A stretch of 64,000 nucleotides of DNA from Mixophyes australis (Eukaryota > Chordata > Amphibia > Anura > Limnodynastidae): assembly GCA_036250195.1 (NCBI GenBank), contig JAVHZZ010000008.1, positions 11,255,434 to 11,319,433 on the forward strand, given 5' to 3'. Below the pieces are notes generated by a model. The model searched no databases and was not told the origin of the DNA. It worked only from the letters and a program-made list of their open reading frames with translations. The translations under genes and the position numbers were made by a program. Positions 1 through 11,489 of this stretch are shown one piece after another. Every line of letters begins with the position of its first letter. Position 1 is the stretch's first letter.

Positions 1-446
1 AGGGGACAGTGACCTACAACCAACTACCTGTGCGCCCACTAATCAGCCGCTGAATGCAGTGCCTTCCTACCGCAACATTAGCCTAAAAATACCAAAACGA
101 GGAGTGGGTGGGTGGGATCTCGTGCTGTGGAATGAGGCAGACCAGGAAGTACAGCCTACTATATCAATCAAGGTCCCTCCCACGGGAGCTACCATTGGTC
201 TGGCCCAACCCTATGTTAACCCCTTCAGGTAAGTGTTCAGCTTGCTACAAACACTGTCGCCCTTTAAGTGCGTTCATCCTAAAAGCCTCACTTGTCATTA
301 AAAGACTGTGTCGTGTCAGTCATCACTATCGTTCGGTATTTACACCAGCTCTGTAGCTGGTGTAAAAGATACGACTGACAACAAACGTACTTACGAAAAA
401 CACAGGACTTGAATCGGCTTCATCTGCGTTGGAACGCCCTTACTAT
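1..446. other. Unassigned non-coding sequence with a small hairpin
   Basis: No gene is recognisable. A perfect hairpin lies at about 339-364: the arms TTTACACCAGCT and AGCTGGTGTAAA surround a 4-base CTGT loop. Weaker pairing (GTGTCAGTC against GACTGACAAC) extends it outward to about 314-384. This is probably a decayed foldback element. The 82-residue frame at 108-356 has no recognisable motif. Confidence 0.5.
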
Positions 447-625
447 CATACATGCCAACTTTTGAAATCTCCCTTCCGGGAGGGGAGATCTCGCTGGTAA
501 TTTTTTTGGGGGGCGTGGCCAAGCCCTCTAATTTGTCACAGTCAGTTTGGCCTATTATAGGGGGGGGCAGGGCCGCGATGACCCGTGTACCGGATCACTA
601 AGCCCCGCCCCTACCAGCCAACTAA
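447..625 (+). repeat. Truncated hAT-like MITE (CATAC-TGCCAAC family)
   Basis: It starts with CATACATGCCAAC, close to the terminal repeat of the intact element at 56,602-56,877. It then carries the same type of interior: a CTCCCTTCCGGGAGGGGAG-like block and the GGGGGCAGGGCC...AAGCCCCGCCCC section. The right terminal repeat is missing, so the element is 3'-truncated or decayed. The right edge is approximate. Confidence 0.55.
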
Positions 626-754
626 TCGTACGGGCCAGGAAACGAGAGGTAGACAATTATGCTTACTATACATTGTCTATGTCAGTCCACCCCTTCCCTC
701 CCCAGTTCTACCTCTCATGTCGTAGACAATAGATCTAAAATATCTTATTATGTA

Positions 755-2025
755 TAGTTTGGAGCAGAGAAGGGAATGGGGGGACATGATAGAAACTTTC
801 ATATATATCAAGGGTTATAACAAGGTACAGGAGTAAACATTCTACAAAGGTAGAGAAGTATTAGAACACGAGGACATGTACTGACACTGGGGGGAAGAGA
901 AGTATTAGAACACGAGGACATGTACTGACACTGGGGGGAAGAGAAGTATTAGAACACGAGGACATGTACTGACACTGGGGGGAAGAGAAGTATTAGAACA
1001 TGAGGACATGCACTGACACTGGGGGGAAGAGAAGTATTAGAACACGAGGACATGTACTGACACTGGGGGGAAGAGAAGTATTAGAACACGAGGACATGTA
1101 CTGACACTGGGGGGAAGAGAAGTATTAGAACACGAGGACATGTACTGACACTGGGGGGAAGAGAAGTATTAGAACACGAAGACATGCACTGACACTGGGG
1201 GGAAGAGAAGTATTAGAACACAAGGACATGCACTGACACTAAGGGGAAGAGAAGTATTAGAACACGAGGACATGTACTGACACTGGGGGGAAGAGAAGTA
1301 TTAGAACACGAGGACATGTACTGACACTGGGGGGAAGAGAAGTATTAGAACATGAGGACATGCACTGACACTGGGGGGAAGAGAAGTATTAGAACACGAG
1401 GACATGTACTGACACTGGGGGGAAGAGAAGTATTAGAACACGAGGACATGTACTGACACTGGGGGGAAGAGAAGTATTAGAACACGAGGACATGCACTGA
1501 CACTGGGGGGAAGAGAAATATTAGAACACGAGGACATGTACTGACACTAGGGGAAAGAGAAGTATTAGAACACGAGGACATGCACTGACACTGGGGGGAA
1601 GAGAAGTATTAGAACACGAGGACATGTACTGACACTGGGGGGAAGAGAAGTATTAGAAGACGAGGACATGTACTGACACTGGGGGGAAGAGAAGTATTAG
1701 AACACGAGGACATGTACTGACACTGGGGGGAAGAGAAGTATTAGAAGACGAGGACATGTACTGACACTGGAGGGAAGTAGGTTCAGAGGAAATGTGAGGA
1801 ATAACTACTTCACATAAAGGGAAGTGGATAAGTGGATGAGCCTCCCATCAGAGGTGGTAGAGGCTAATACAGTAGAGCAATTTAAACATGCTTGGAATAG
1901 ACATAAGAATATCCTTATAAAGAGTTAAGGATCAAATAGGGTTGGAGGTTACCATAGGTTAATAAATGGGCAAACTAGACGGACCAAGCGGTTCTTATCT
2001 GCCGTCATTTTCTATGTTTCTATGA
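755..2025 (+). mobile_element. Non-LTR retrotransposon (LINE) 3' end, broken
   Basis: Two blocks translate to sequence typical of the C-terminal end of LINE reverse-transcriptase polyproteins. The first (about 758-835) reads LEQRREWGDMIET, matching the common LExRRxxGDxIExxK signature. The second (1823-1927) reads DKWMSLPSEVVEANTVEQF and ends at a TAA, matching the WNxLPxxVVxAxSVxxFK signature. Between them lies a 44-bp tandem array whose unit in one frame gives RTRGHVLTLGG, which resembles the RGHxxxL segment normally found at this place. The reading frame is destroyed by stops and by the array, whose unit is not a multiple of three. The tail ends in a TCTATGTTTCTATG-like sequence near 2025. 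It is a dead 5'-truncated copy. The exact clade is not determined. Confidence 0.7.
851..1776 (+). repeat. Tandem array, 44-bp unit, about 21 copies, inside the LINE remnant
   Basis: The unit AGTATTAGAACACGAGGACA plus TGTACTGACACTGGGGGGAAGAGA repeats every 44 bases; unit starts at 857, 901 and 945 confirm the period. Copies differ by a few substitutions (ATGTACTG against ATGCACTG; AACACG, AACATG or AAGACG). The first and last copies run directly into LINE sequence, so the array is an internal expansion of the element rather than a separate insertion. Confidence 0.93.
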
Positions 2026-4894
2026 CAGTTGTAAGTGTCAGCTTCATGCAATACTGCTCATTGGCTTATCCGTTTCTAAGCATACACAGTATGGAATCAC
2101 ACAAGATCCGCTCATTATGACTTTCTGTCCACTTCTCTAATATTATATTGAATGCAAAGGCATTAATTTTATTTGCATAATTGTGTCTAGTACAGAGAGA
2201 TTCATATACTAGAAAAACATGTATGGTATTTTTCTGTACAGGGTATGTGCCAATTTGGGATTTGTTGCTGTCTCCTTTCTGTCTGATTTCTGTTACATAT
2301 TCAGATCTCCTGTTTACATTAGACATATGAGAAAATAATATTTTAAAACTCTGGTTGTTGTGCTCTGAACTTTTATTAAACTTAAACTGTAAATCAACTT
2401 TAAAAATGTCGCACAAAAAAATCATGTCCTCTGTGACTAAACCTGAATCAGATTTCTATTTATTTTTATGCATTATATTTTTATTTCGCTTCGCTAATCA
2501 TAGCAGTATATTCGTTATGACAAAGGAAGACACTGATTTCTAGCAATTATATCTGTTCTGTTTATATGTTTTCAAGGAACACCTTAAATTTATTGCCAGA
2601 GAACTGTAGTAAATCTGTGACACCATTCAGAGGAAACTGCTTTATTGTCTGTACTTAATAGGATGTCGGATACCCTAGAGGCTTATCTTCCGACATAGCT
2701 GACTGTCAGAATCTGATAACATCATCGTTTATTGTGGGATGAAAAGAAAATTGATTATGTAGCAATGTAAATGTAAGCGATACCTTATCTGCTGTGGATA
2801 CATAGAGAAGCATTAACACATCAGACGCAGGGAACCAACGTTGGAACTTTATGAAACGTGGTTTTGTCTCTAAAGTTTATTTTCCTTTGCTTTGCAGCTT
2901 TTATTAAAAGACTTTGTTATGATCATTGTCAAGGAAAGAAACTGCAGCCAGTGTTCCAGTGGGATGTTTCGGATCAAAAACAGGGTAGGAGATGATTGAC
3001 AGGTGTCTCTCCTGAGGATTCGCCAGTCCTGGAGTGTGACTTTATCAGAAAATTTCGCCGCGTTCATGGTCTCTCGGTTAAATAGTGGGGGAAAAAATTC
3101 GGTCATCTATTTATATTTTCTTCTGTAAAATAAAAACGGATTGATCGAAAGAAACCAGATATTTGATGGATGTTTAAAAGAAGCATAGATGACTGTGTTT
3201 TCAAAAATATCTATTTTTGTTGTGTAATTGTTTCTGCTTTTGAACAATGTATTTGGATTTGTGGGCCAAGCTTGTGAAGACGGCAGCTTTCTGGATAAAC
3301 GAAGGAGTCGTTTGGATGGTGGATAGATTTGGATGTTTGTATGTGTAACAAACAAGGTATATATTTTTTTGTGGCTTTAGAGCAGATCCTTGAATGAACT
3401 CTCCTGCTTTGTAAATTAACTTAAAATAAAATTAACTGTTCAAGCTGAGAGGCAACCACTTCACTTACGTGGGGTCTCCACGCTTTTCCAAATTGAATAC
3501 ACGTTGGATTTTTACACTGCTAACGGACATGGGTTGGGTATGAATCTCAATCGGTGGATCTGTCGACGTTTATAATGTCGACACCAGAATGGTGACAGGG
3601 TAAATATATCGTCAGATTCATTCTGTTGATATGCTTAAAATGTAGACATTGTGATTGTCAACAGGAGAAATGTCGACAGTCACAATGTCATCGCTTTTCT
3701 CTGTTCCCTAATATTTAATCCTGTGTGGTTTATCAACATTCTAAATTCACAAATGCAGAGATTTCAACGATAGAGACAAACCGCTGTACTACACATAGCG
3801 GCAAATTCAATTAACAGCCGGGTTTCATAGTAACCACGCAGCTTTGTTTCTGCCTGCAAATACCACAATTACGGTAATGAAATCATCACTCATTTTTGTC
3901 AGCACCCCTATGAGATGCATGCAAAAGTGAATGGAGATTATTCCCTGAAATATAATGCAGTAACGTAGTCACAGATAACTCCGGAACCTCGCGGCTAATT
4001 GAATCGTCTCTTAGTATTGTAACAGAAATAAGCTTGTACCGTCTCTAGTACAAAAAATCACAACACACGGAAAATGTGTCAGTAGATCACACAAGACCCA
4101 TTAATCAAAACTTTACAGACAGTGCGGTTGTAAAAAAAAAAAACACACAAAAAAAAACAACAAATCATATTATAGGCAGAAAATATTAATCAGCTAGAAC
4201 AGTAAAATAACTGCCAGGGTTAAAAAGTCACCAAGACTGTAACTCCTCAGTCATTAAAGTTCTGTAATGAAATATAACTGTTTACCAAAAGATTTTATCT
4301 ACATTGCTTAAAAAAACAGAATATTTCACTTTGGATAATGAAATATCAAAATGCAACTAACCTGAAAGTTTTGTTTTAGAGATGCTATAGATGATGGTGA
4401 AGTTTTCTATATTTTCGTTTCTTTGCAGATCAGCTAAGGTCATTCAGGAAATCATTCAGAAGTTGCTCACTGATTGTTGCCATATTTCTGTGATTGTCAG
4501 TCCCACATCCCAAGTCGCTGATGCATTAATTTAAAAAATGTATAAAGTCCCCCTAATAAAAGAGGAGGTGTATTTCTTTATTATAGCAATACCAGTGTTA
4601 GGCCATTAAATATACATGAAAGTTACTATAAATAAAATACAAAATAAAAAATAGCTTGAGAAATGTGGTCCTGGGTCCTAATGCTGCACCCCAACAATGT
4701 CACTGGTAACAGGAGAGAATTTATCTTTGTTGCACCAGCTTAAAATAAAGATTATAATCGAATATTTACCAATATATCAATATTTTGAAAAATGATTTCA
4801 GACAAATATGGAAGTGTCAGCCGAATAACAGAGGCCCTGAATCTGCAACTCCAAACTCGTCTCTCTTTGGGTGCGTTGATTTCCTTCTCCAGTC
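2026..4894. other. AT-rich unassigned sequence
   Basis: No gene, terminal repeat or microsatellite of note is visible. A short stretch at about 3541-3690 carries several GTCGAC-containing motifs (GTCGACGTT, ATGTCGACAC, ATGTCGACAG) in both orientations and may be a decayed foldback. Short A-rich tracts occur near 4130-4160. Open frames here (for example 2066-2425 minus) show no recognisable domain. Confidence 0.5.
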
Positions 4895-5715
4895 TGTCGA
4901 AGTCAAATAATTGGATGAAGTAAATCAGATTGATTAAAATTGTTTTACCGTGCGATTGCGATCAGTACGCCGCGTGTTATGACGCAATCGCACGATAAAT
5001 AAACGCACGCACACATTTACACGAACACATACACTTGTAATTAGTTCATATTAAAAATTGTTCCAACTCATAGTCATTTATAATGAAATGTAGCAGAGTT
5101 TATAGTTAAATATTATAATGTTATATACACTTTAGTGAGATCTAAGGTTCAGGATACAGGAAACATATCTAGTATCATGTCTAGTATTATTCTAATCCCC
5201 TATTTATCCTAAGACTTCCCGTTCAATCGTCTAAGAGATCGCACCTTGCGTGTGCAAGATATGGATTATAGGGAATAAATTATCAGAATGGTATTGTGTG
5301 TGTAATGTAAATAGACCAGTTTGAACCAGCTTTCGGCGGGAAGATTAGTATTCATCTTTTGGAGAGCTGACCCCCACCATTGGAGGGAATTGTTTGAACT
5401 GGCCAATGACCTGCATTACACTGGGCCGTCCTGAAGCCTGAACCTATGGAAACATGCCAAATCATCTGTATTGTTTTCACTGTATCACTGACTGTATATA
5501 AGCAGGGGCTCTGGGGCTAACAGACAGTCTTTTGACCACAGACTTCAAGATTGAATGACTGTAAGCTGGATCCAGAGCACCAGCGTATGTAATCGGCTGT
5601 ACTTATTTTATTAAATTATTATTATTTTGCTTGTGCTAATAAATCGCATTGTGCGTTGGAACCACAAAAATCGCAGTGGACAATAGTTATTAGCAAGCGA
5701 TAAAATAACTTTAAT
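4895..5715 (+). mobile_element. LTR-like unit (TGTCGAAGTCAAATAATTGG family), probably solo
   Basis: It begins TGTCGAAGTCAAATAATTGG, almost identical to the start of the unit at 16,549. It contains a TATA-like TGTATATAAGCAGGGG at about 5494 and, about 150 bp later, a polyadenylation-like AATAAA (about 5639) followed by GCGTTGGAACCACA, which is also shared with the second unit. This order (TG start, TATA, polyA signal, short terminal stretch) is that of a retroviral or retrotransposon LTR. No target duplication or internal genes were found, and the 3' edge is uncertain. Confidence 0.45.
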
Positions 5716-6637
5716 AAGTCCCAGAAATTCTGGTAGAGTAATGGATTCCCTGAATAATTGGACCACGGTATCTGTGTCTGTAGGGAAATTAGATTTTAAG
5801 CTCCACTGGAACATGGATGGATTTACCTGAGTAATATTCTCGGTTCATACAGCACTGTTGGAGTAGGTGTCTACTATATTAAAAAAGGATAATAATAGTA
5901 CTAACACACTAGCTAATGGTATTGGAGTATAATACTGAGTAGGCAGTGAATGACTGCCCTACAGAGACAAGTGCACAGGCACTCAAGAGATGTCAAACCA
6001 CAGTATCATGTTATAATTCACCACATTCATTTGTGAATATTGTAAAATACATTTTCTCTTTACCACATATATTTATTGACCTTTATCGCTGAACATTTTC
6101 AGTCCCTCTAATTGAAAGTAATTATTCATATTGACATCCATATTTAATATAATTTTCGGTGGTTCTGCCAATGAAACGCCCTGCCCACCATATACCATTT
6201 GGGAGAGTTTTACAGTATAGATTGAACATCATTGCGGTCAAATAGTACAAAGGTCTGCAGAGGTGTATCCAGCATTTAAGGCTCCCACAGGACAGTGGAC
6301 AGCTGAGATTTATTCCTTGGTCAGCTTCTTTGTAAAACTCATTAACAATTAGTAAATAATACTGGCAAGAAAAATAGATCACAATGTTTGAAGGACGTTG
6401 ATATCAGGTATCACAAGCATGAATTCAATTATGTAACACAATAAACATGTATACGTGATGTATTATGTGTTTATTGAGACAATAAACTGTTGAAATTGCT
6501 GTTCCTGTCTGCAGGGATAGATTGGCAGAGGCCATTATCTTTTTTAACTACGAGAATGACTGTTGAATTCTTCTCGTCTTGGTCTCTGACAACAGAGAAG
6601 TGAATATGATTTGTTGCTAGATGCAAATAGTTAGATC
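5716..6637. other. Unassigned sequence
   Basis: No coding signature or clear repeat was recognised. Base composition is AT-rich, like the surroundings. Confidence 0.5.
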
Positions 6638-6935
6638 CAGGGGCAAACGCAGGATTTGTAGAGGGGGGTTTCCACACCACACCACCAGTGGGCGTGACCA
6701 GCATGCATGGGGCCGTGGCTATACTATTAGACAGTGCTTGGCTGCTCTCCAACTCTTCCTATCCCTATAATATACATGGGCAATGCTGTGTTCACTACTG
6801 TTAGGTGCACGCAGCTCTCCCTTTTCAAGCAGAGCCGTGTGAAGCGGAGGCAGGGTCCAGCCACCTCAATTATACAGTGCCCCAGGCTTGGAGAGGGGTT
6901 TACGGGCACTAGGAACCCCCCCCCTCGGTTTGCCT
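6638..6935 (+). mobile_element. Non-autonomous hAT-like element (CAGGGGCAAACGCAGG family)
   Basis: The left end is CAGGGGCAAACGCAGG and the right end is CCTCGGTTTGCCT, imperfect terminal inverted repeats. Flanks GTTAGATC (6630-6637) and ATGAGATC (6936-6943) agree at 6 of 8 positions, as expected for an aged 8-bp hAT target duplication. The same element recurs in inverse orientation at 44,523-44,831 and as a fragment at 36,831-37,024. Similar short frames occur in each copy (one starting MLGCSPTLPIPIIYMGN) only because the DNA is shared. There is no transposase. Confidence 0.7.
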
Positions 6936-7597
6936 ATGAGATCCAACAACCTACCGCACATGATTCTTCTGCCAATAGACTCTTTTCCCCCTACGGATGA
7001 CTCCTTGGATACCGTAATTGGTACATAACAATGTCAGCCTACAGAGGTGTAATAGTCCGCAGTAAAGTCAGGATTCTTAAGGCTTCTCTTTTAGCAGACC
7101 CCTCTCCCAAAGAACTTAATATGCTTTTGTTTTGTGTGTTTGACAGGCGTGTTTGGCATCAGCAGCTGATGGGAAGAGCTGTTGCTGTATTGCCATGTGG
7201 AAGAGCTTGGGGTACCTCTTGTGTAAGTTAACTCACAATTTAAAAACACATATATGTACCCAAAAATAGGGACTCTCACGGTATAGATTTAGGACCACCC
7301 TATTAGCAGAAGCACCTTAACGTGGCGGGTGGCTTACCATACATTTGCAAATGTGTGCAACTGAGATTTCTGCATTTATATCTACAAATAGAAATTACAG
7401 TTCCTTTAGTTATAGCAGTGTGCTGAGGGATTATCTCTGTGTTTTTTCCTTTCAGGATAAGCCCACCCTTACAAACATCTGCTATGAACATATAAATTGA
7501 TTGAGCGTATGGTTACCAGCTTTCAGTTACCCCCAGGTCTTGTACGCATAACTATCAGTGACCAATGGGGCTACCACCGTCGGTCTAGAAAAGGGTG

Positions 7598-7838
7598 AGA
7601 GAAGTTATGTAGACAGAAGAGAGAAGGTATGTAGACAGAAGAGAGAAGGTATGTAGACAGAAGAGAGAAGGTATGTAGACAGAAGAGAGAAGGTATGTAG
7701 ACAGAAGAGAGAAAGTATGTAGACAGAAGAGAGAAGGTATGTAGACAGAAGAGAGAAGGTATGTAGACAGAAGAGAGAAAGTATGTAGACAGAAGAGAGA
7801 AGTTATGTAGACACAAGAGAGAAGTTATGTAGACACAA
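7598..7838. repeat. Tandem array, 22-bp unit, about 11 copies
   Basis: GTATGTAGACAGAAGAGAGA plus AG recurs every 22 bases (7627, 7649 and so on), with single-base variants GGTATG, AAGTATG and AGTTATG. A 91-residue minus-strand frame with a repeating Ser/Leu/Tyr-rich pattern is purely the translation of this array. Confidence 0.93.
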
Positions 7839-8612
7839 ACGGACAATTCATCAGGTGAAAGTCAACTGAAATAACAAGAAAAATGTAACAAGAGAAACAA
7901 AAGTCAGAAACAAAACGAGGGTCAGCCACAGGAAATGCAATAATGACAGCAATACCCTGGTTAAGAAATTAAAACCTACAAACAGTGCTTAAGTGATGCC
8001 AGGTCTGGACTTACATCGGTGCAGAGGGCCAATGGTGACGCACGTCACCTTATAGTGTCAGGGCGTTCGTCCGATCACACATTTACAAGATTTGCCGAGG
8101 GCTACAAGAAGCAATTAAATGGGCTTTAATCTAAGCAGATGCCGGCCAGATAACTATCTTACTACAAACGGCAAAGACAGAGATACGGCCAGCTGTCCAA
8201 GGATAAAATGAAGACTAGGAAGAATCACAGAAATGTGCAAATCAACTTATAGCCCAGAAATAAAGTCAAAATGAGACCAAGGTACAAGAAAAGTACCGAA
8301 CCTACAGAAGAAGGATCCAGGATCAGGCAAAGACACAGATTAATGAAGCAATTTGGCACAATATAGAAAGTGTTGACTTTAGACCATGTTGGGTTTTTTT
8401 TTAATTACCTTGAAAACCGAATCATTGAATGATCGCTAACTGAGGATTATTAGAATTGCTAAATGTTGTTGGTAAAATTTTTAGGTTTGAAGAACAAATA
8501 CAAAAAAAGGCGACATCGGTCCTATTGGATGCAAGGAATGTTTGGGAATCAATGTATTGAACGAAAGGCCCAGTATTGCAAACAATATGGCAAAAAAAAC
8601 AGTGATAGATTT
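7839..8612. other. Unassigned A-rich sequence
   Basis: The region is purine-rich with no recognised gene. The stretch around 8280-8340 (CCAAGGTACAAG..., CAGGATCAGGCAAAGACAC) faintly resembles the minus-strand LTR at 31,222-31,894, but not enough for a call. Confidence 0.4.
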
Positions 8613-8803
8613 GGGGGTAAATGTATCAATCTGCGGGTTCTTCAACACCCGCGTGTTCAGCCTCTTCCGCCATTAAATTTCAAGCGGCGCTGCATTGTAA
8701 AGGGAAGTTAACCCTTTACAATGCAGCGCCGCTTGAAATTTAATCGCGGAAGAGGCTGAACACGCGGGTGTTGAAGAACCCGCAGATTGATACATTTACC
8801 CCC
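8613..8803. mobile_element. Near-perfect 191-bp foldback MITE
   Basis: The left arm starts GGGGGTAAATGTATCAATC and the right arm ends GATTGATACATTTACCCCC. The two halves are reverse complements over almost the whole length, meeting at GGGAAGTTAACCC near 8700-8712. Interior landmarks such as AAGCGGCGCTGCATTG pair perfectly. The high arm identity suggests a young insertion. No target duplication beyond one or two bases could be read. Confidence 0.85.
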
Positions 8804-8918
8804 TGGTGTTTATTCTCTAGCCAAAGTCAACAGAAGACAGAATGAAATTCAGAAGGACGGTCTGTCTATAACCAGAATATACCAGCACAATGTATCATAA
8901 AAACACATCTATAAACAG

Positions 8919-9220
8919 CAGGGGCGGATCTAGAAAACGACCGTACCCCGGGCGATTTAGGGGGGGCTATTTAGGCCCCGCCCCTTTCTAACAGTTTAGG
9001 CTGCCGACGGCTGCACAGTATGTGCAGGTCCGTCCAGCCGTGACAGGCAGGGACAGTGTGCTGCCCGGCTCCTCTGATTGTGTAATCAGAGCAGCCGGGC
9101 AGAACACTGTCCCTGCCTGTCACGGCTGGACGGACCTGCACATACTGTGCAGCCGTCGGCAGCAAGTGTCTGCTAGGGGGGGGCGATCGCCCCAATCGCC
9201 CCCCCCTGGATCCGCCACTG
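8919..9220. mobile_element. hAT-like MITE with large internal palindrome
   Basis: The termini CAGGGGCGGATCTAG and CTGGATCCGCCACTG are inverted repeats. The 8-bp flanks ATAAACAG (8911-8918) and ATAAACAG (9221-9228) are identical, a hAT-type target duplication. Inside, 9001-9162 is a palindrome of roughly 78-base arms (CTGCCGACGGCTGCACAG...CTGTGCAGCCGTCGGCAG) around CTCTGATTGTGTAATCAGAG. Overlapping frames at 8971-9249 on both strands are by-products of the palindrome. Confidence 0.9.
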
Positions 9221-9508
9221 ATAAACAGAACAATTGCATAATGTGACAATATATGCCAAATAATGCCAAGACCTCCTCTGGTGGCATGGTAGATCTACCG
9301 GTTATGTTTGTGAACCACGCTAAGGGGTAGATTTATCAAACCTTCTAAAATGCAAAAGTTGAGATGTGCTAGACTCTAGCTCTCAATGACGGCCCAATCC
9401 AGCCATGCTACCGCCGTCTTGGCCTAACTTTACCTGATAGGCAATGCCCATTTCGACCACTGAGCTTAATGTAACAAAAACTGAAGCATAGTACAATAAG
9501 GTTTAATG

Positions 9509-10398
9509 TAGAGATGTTCACTGACCCCCGTGTTTGGTTTTGGTTTTGGATCTGTATTAAGTTTGTGTTTTGGTTTTGGCAAAACTGCCCTTGTGTGTTT
9601 TAGTTTTGGTTTTAGATCCCTAATTTTTTTCTAAAATCTCTATTTTTTCCTAAAATCACATAATTTGGCTCTTTTTTTTTGTTCCTACATTATTATTAAC
9701 CTCAATAACATTAATTTCCAGTAATTTCCAGTCAATTTTGTCAAGTGACAAGAACACTGCTACCCCTGTTTCTGTGGGAGCAATGGCACTGAGCAATGTC
9801 ACTGGAGACTGGAGAGTGACAAGAACACTGCTACCCCTCCTGTTTCTGTGTGAGCAATGTCACTGGAGACTGGAGAGTGACAAGAACACTGCTACCCCTC
9901 CTGTTTCTGTGTGAGCAATGGCACTGAGCAATGTCACTGGAGACTGGAGAGTGACAAGAACACTGCTACCCCTGTTTCTGTGGGAGCAATGGCACTGAGC
10001 AATGTCACTGGAGACTGGAGAGTGACAAGAACACTGCTACCCCTGTTTCTGTGTGAGCAATGGCACTGAGCAATGTCACTGGAGACTGGAGAGTGACAAG
10101 AACACTGCTACCCCTCCTGTTTCTGTGTGAGCAATGGCACTGAGCAATGTCACTGGAGACTGGAGAGCGACAAGAACACTGCTACCCCTGTTTCTGTGGG
10201 AGCAATGGCGCTGGATCTCCTGGGGAGGGAGGTACTTATAGAATCCAAAACCTGCGAGATCCGACAACACAACAATGATGTTTTGCCTCGACTCAGATCC
10301 GAGGAAGCACGAAAGTACCCAGCCGGCATCCGAGCCTTCACGGATCCCGTAAGTTCGGGTGGGCTTGGTTTTCAGAAAACCGAGCCTGAGCATCTCTA
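9509..10398 (+). mobile_element. hAT-Ac-like non-autonomous element (TAGAGATG family)
   Basis: The terminal inverted repeats are TAGAGATGTTCA and TGAGCATCTCTA, resembling the TAGGGATG-type ends of Ac-like hAT elements. The flanks GTTTAATG (9501-9508) and GTTTAATC (10,399-10,406) match at 7 of 8 bases. Subterminal regions are rich in GGTTTTGGTTTTGG on the left and GAGATCCGA-type motifs on the right. The same family recurs at 53,863-54,345. The middle is expanded by a tandem array (9745-10,205). No transposase frame remains. Confidence 0.85.
9745..10205 (+). repeat. Tandem array of 61-74-bp units inside the TAGAGATG element
   Basis: GTCACTGGAGACTGGAGAG occurs near 9798, 9859, 9933, 10,004, 10,074 and 10,148, giving spacings of about 61, 74, 71, 70 and 74 bases. 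Length differences come from presence or absence of CCT after CTACCCC and of the TGGCACTGAGCAA segment. The sister copy at 53,863 lacks the array, so the expansion happened after or during spread of this copy. Confidence 0.9.
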
Positions 10399-10406
10399 GT
10401 TTAATC

Positions 10407-11489
10407 TACAATAACTAACCTAGGTCAATAAGGGAGGAGAATATTTGCATACAAAAATAGGCTTTTCTCATATATACAGATTTCTAGCTCGGGACAAATG
10501 TCTTTTATTGGGGCATATGAAACAAATGTTGCATTAATATTTTTAATTCTATTTTTTTACTACCTGTTTTATTCAGAAGAGAAGGATGATGGATAAGATG
10601 CTTGCATCTTTTTAGTAACAGAGAACCTTGCCATTTTTAAAACGGATACAGACTGTGCTTGTTCACTGTTACCACAGCAACCGAGTTCCATAAGACACAA
10701 AACAAGCAGATTGCAGAGTACTGTAATCTCTAGTATTGCTGGAATGTTCTGGTACTTCTCAAGTCATTATTATTATTATTATTAACCAGTGTTTTTGATG
10801 AATATTTAAGTTTTCCGTGGATACTTTCTGTGCTGGTGAAAGAGCAGAAAGTAAAATGCTTTGGTTCTACTTGCTAAGTTCAGTTCTGAAAATAGGGACC
10901 AAGAAGCTGATGTATTCATACTATTTTTTTCTTGCACGATGTTAAAATGGTAATTTTAATTGAGTTTTTTTCTATAGTGCATTAGGATGTATATGCATAC
11001 CCAAAACAAGTGCTAATTTAGGCCCAATTTCTATTGCTAAAAATGAGCGACATGCTGTACTTTAAAGATGGGGCATTGTAAGTTAGGGGCAGGATTTAGG
11101 ATGGACCTGCTAGGATAAAGGCAGATGGAATGTTGTGGTATAAATATGCATTAGCACGTGACTCGCGTTTCGCCGTGGAACAAGCTACTGAGCTTTGCAG
11201 AAGTGCAAAGTTGATGTGATGCAATCTTTAAGTTCCAGTAAATGCCAGTCTGCGTGGCATTTGCAAATTCACCTTTTGCAGAATTCATAGTCTAAGACGG
11301 ACAATTAACAAGAACTTTAATGTAACAAGAATTGTAACATATGTAACAGAAGCACTGGGAAAGTGATAAATGCCAGGGATATATGTCCTGAATTTCTGTC
11401 ATTTGTGTTTTAAAACCCCAGGGAGATTGTTTGTGTGTAGGGAAGAGCTTTCCAAAGGTTGTGTTCGACAGTAGGAAAAAAACGGTGTA
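10407..11489. other. Unassigned AT-rich sequence with (ATT)n
   Basis: A short (ATT)n microsatellite lies at about 10,766-10,784. No gene or element ends were recognised. Confidence 0.5.

Noticed and set aside
851..1776. CRISPR-like regular repeat spacing.
   Set aside because: Units are contiguous with no unique spacers and lie inside a LINE in eukaryotic-type DNA. The same argument rejects the 45-bp array at 13,961.
6734..7000. Frame beginning MLGCSPTLPIPIIYMGN, also seen at 36,719-36,928, which could suggest a conserved small protein.
   Set aside because: Both, and the related frame at 44,522-44,836, lie in copies of the same non-autonomous hAT-like element; similarity is explained by DNA homology and the frames are not maintained.
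7571..7846. 91-residue minus-strand frame with a strikingly regular pattern.
   Set aside because: It is the direct translation of the 22-bp tandem array; the peptide repeats every 22 residues because 22 is not a multiple of three.
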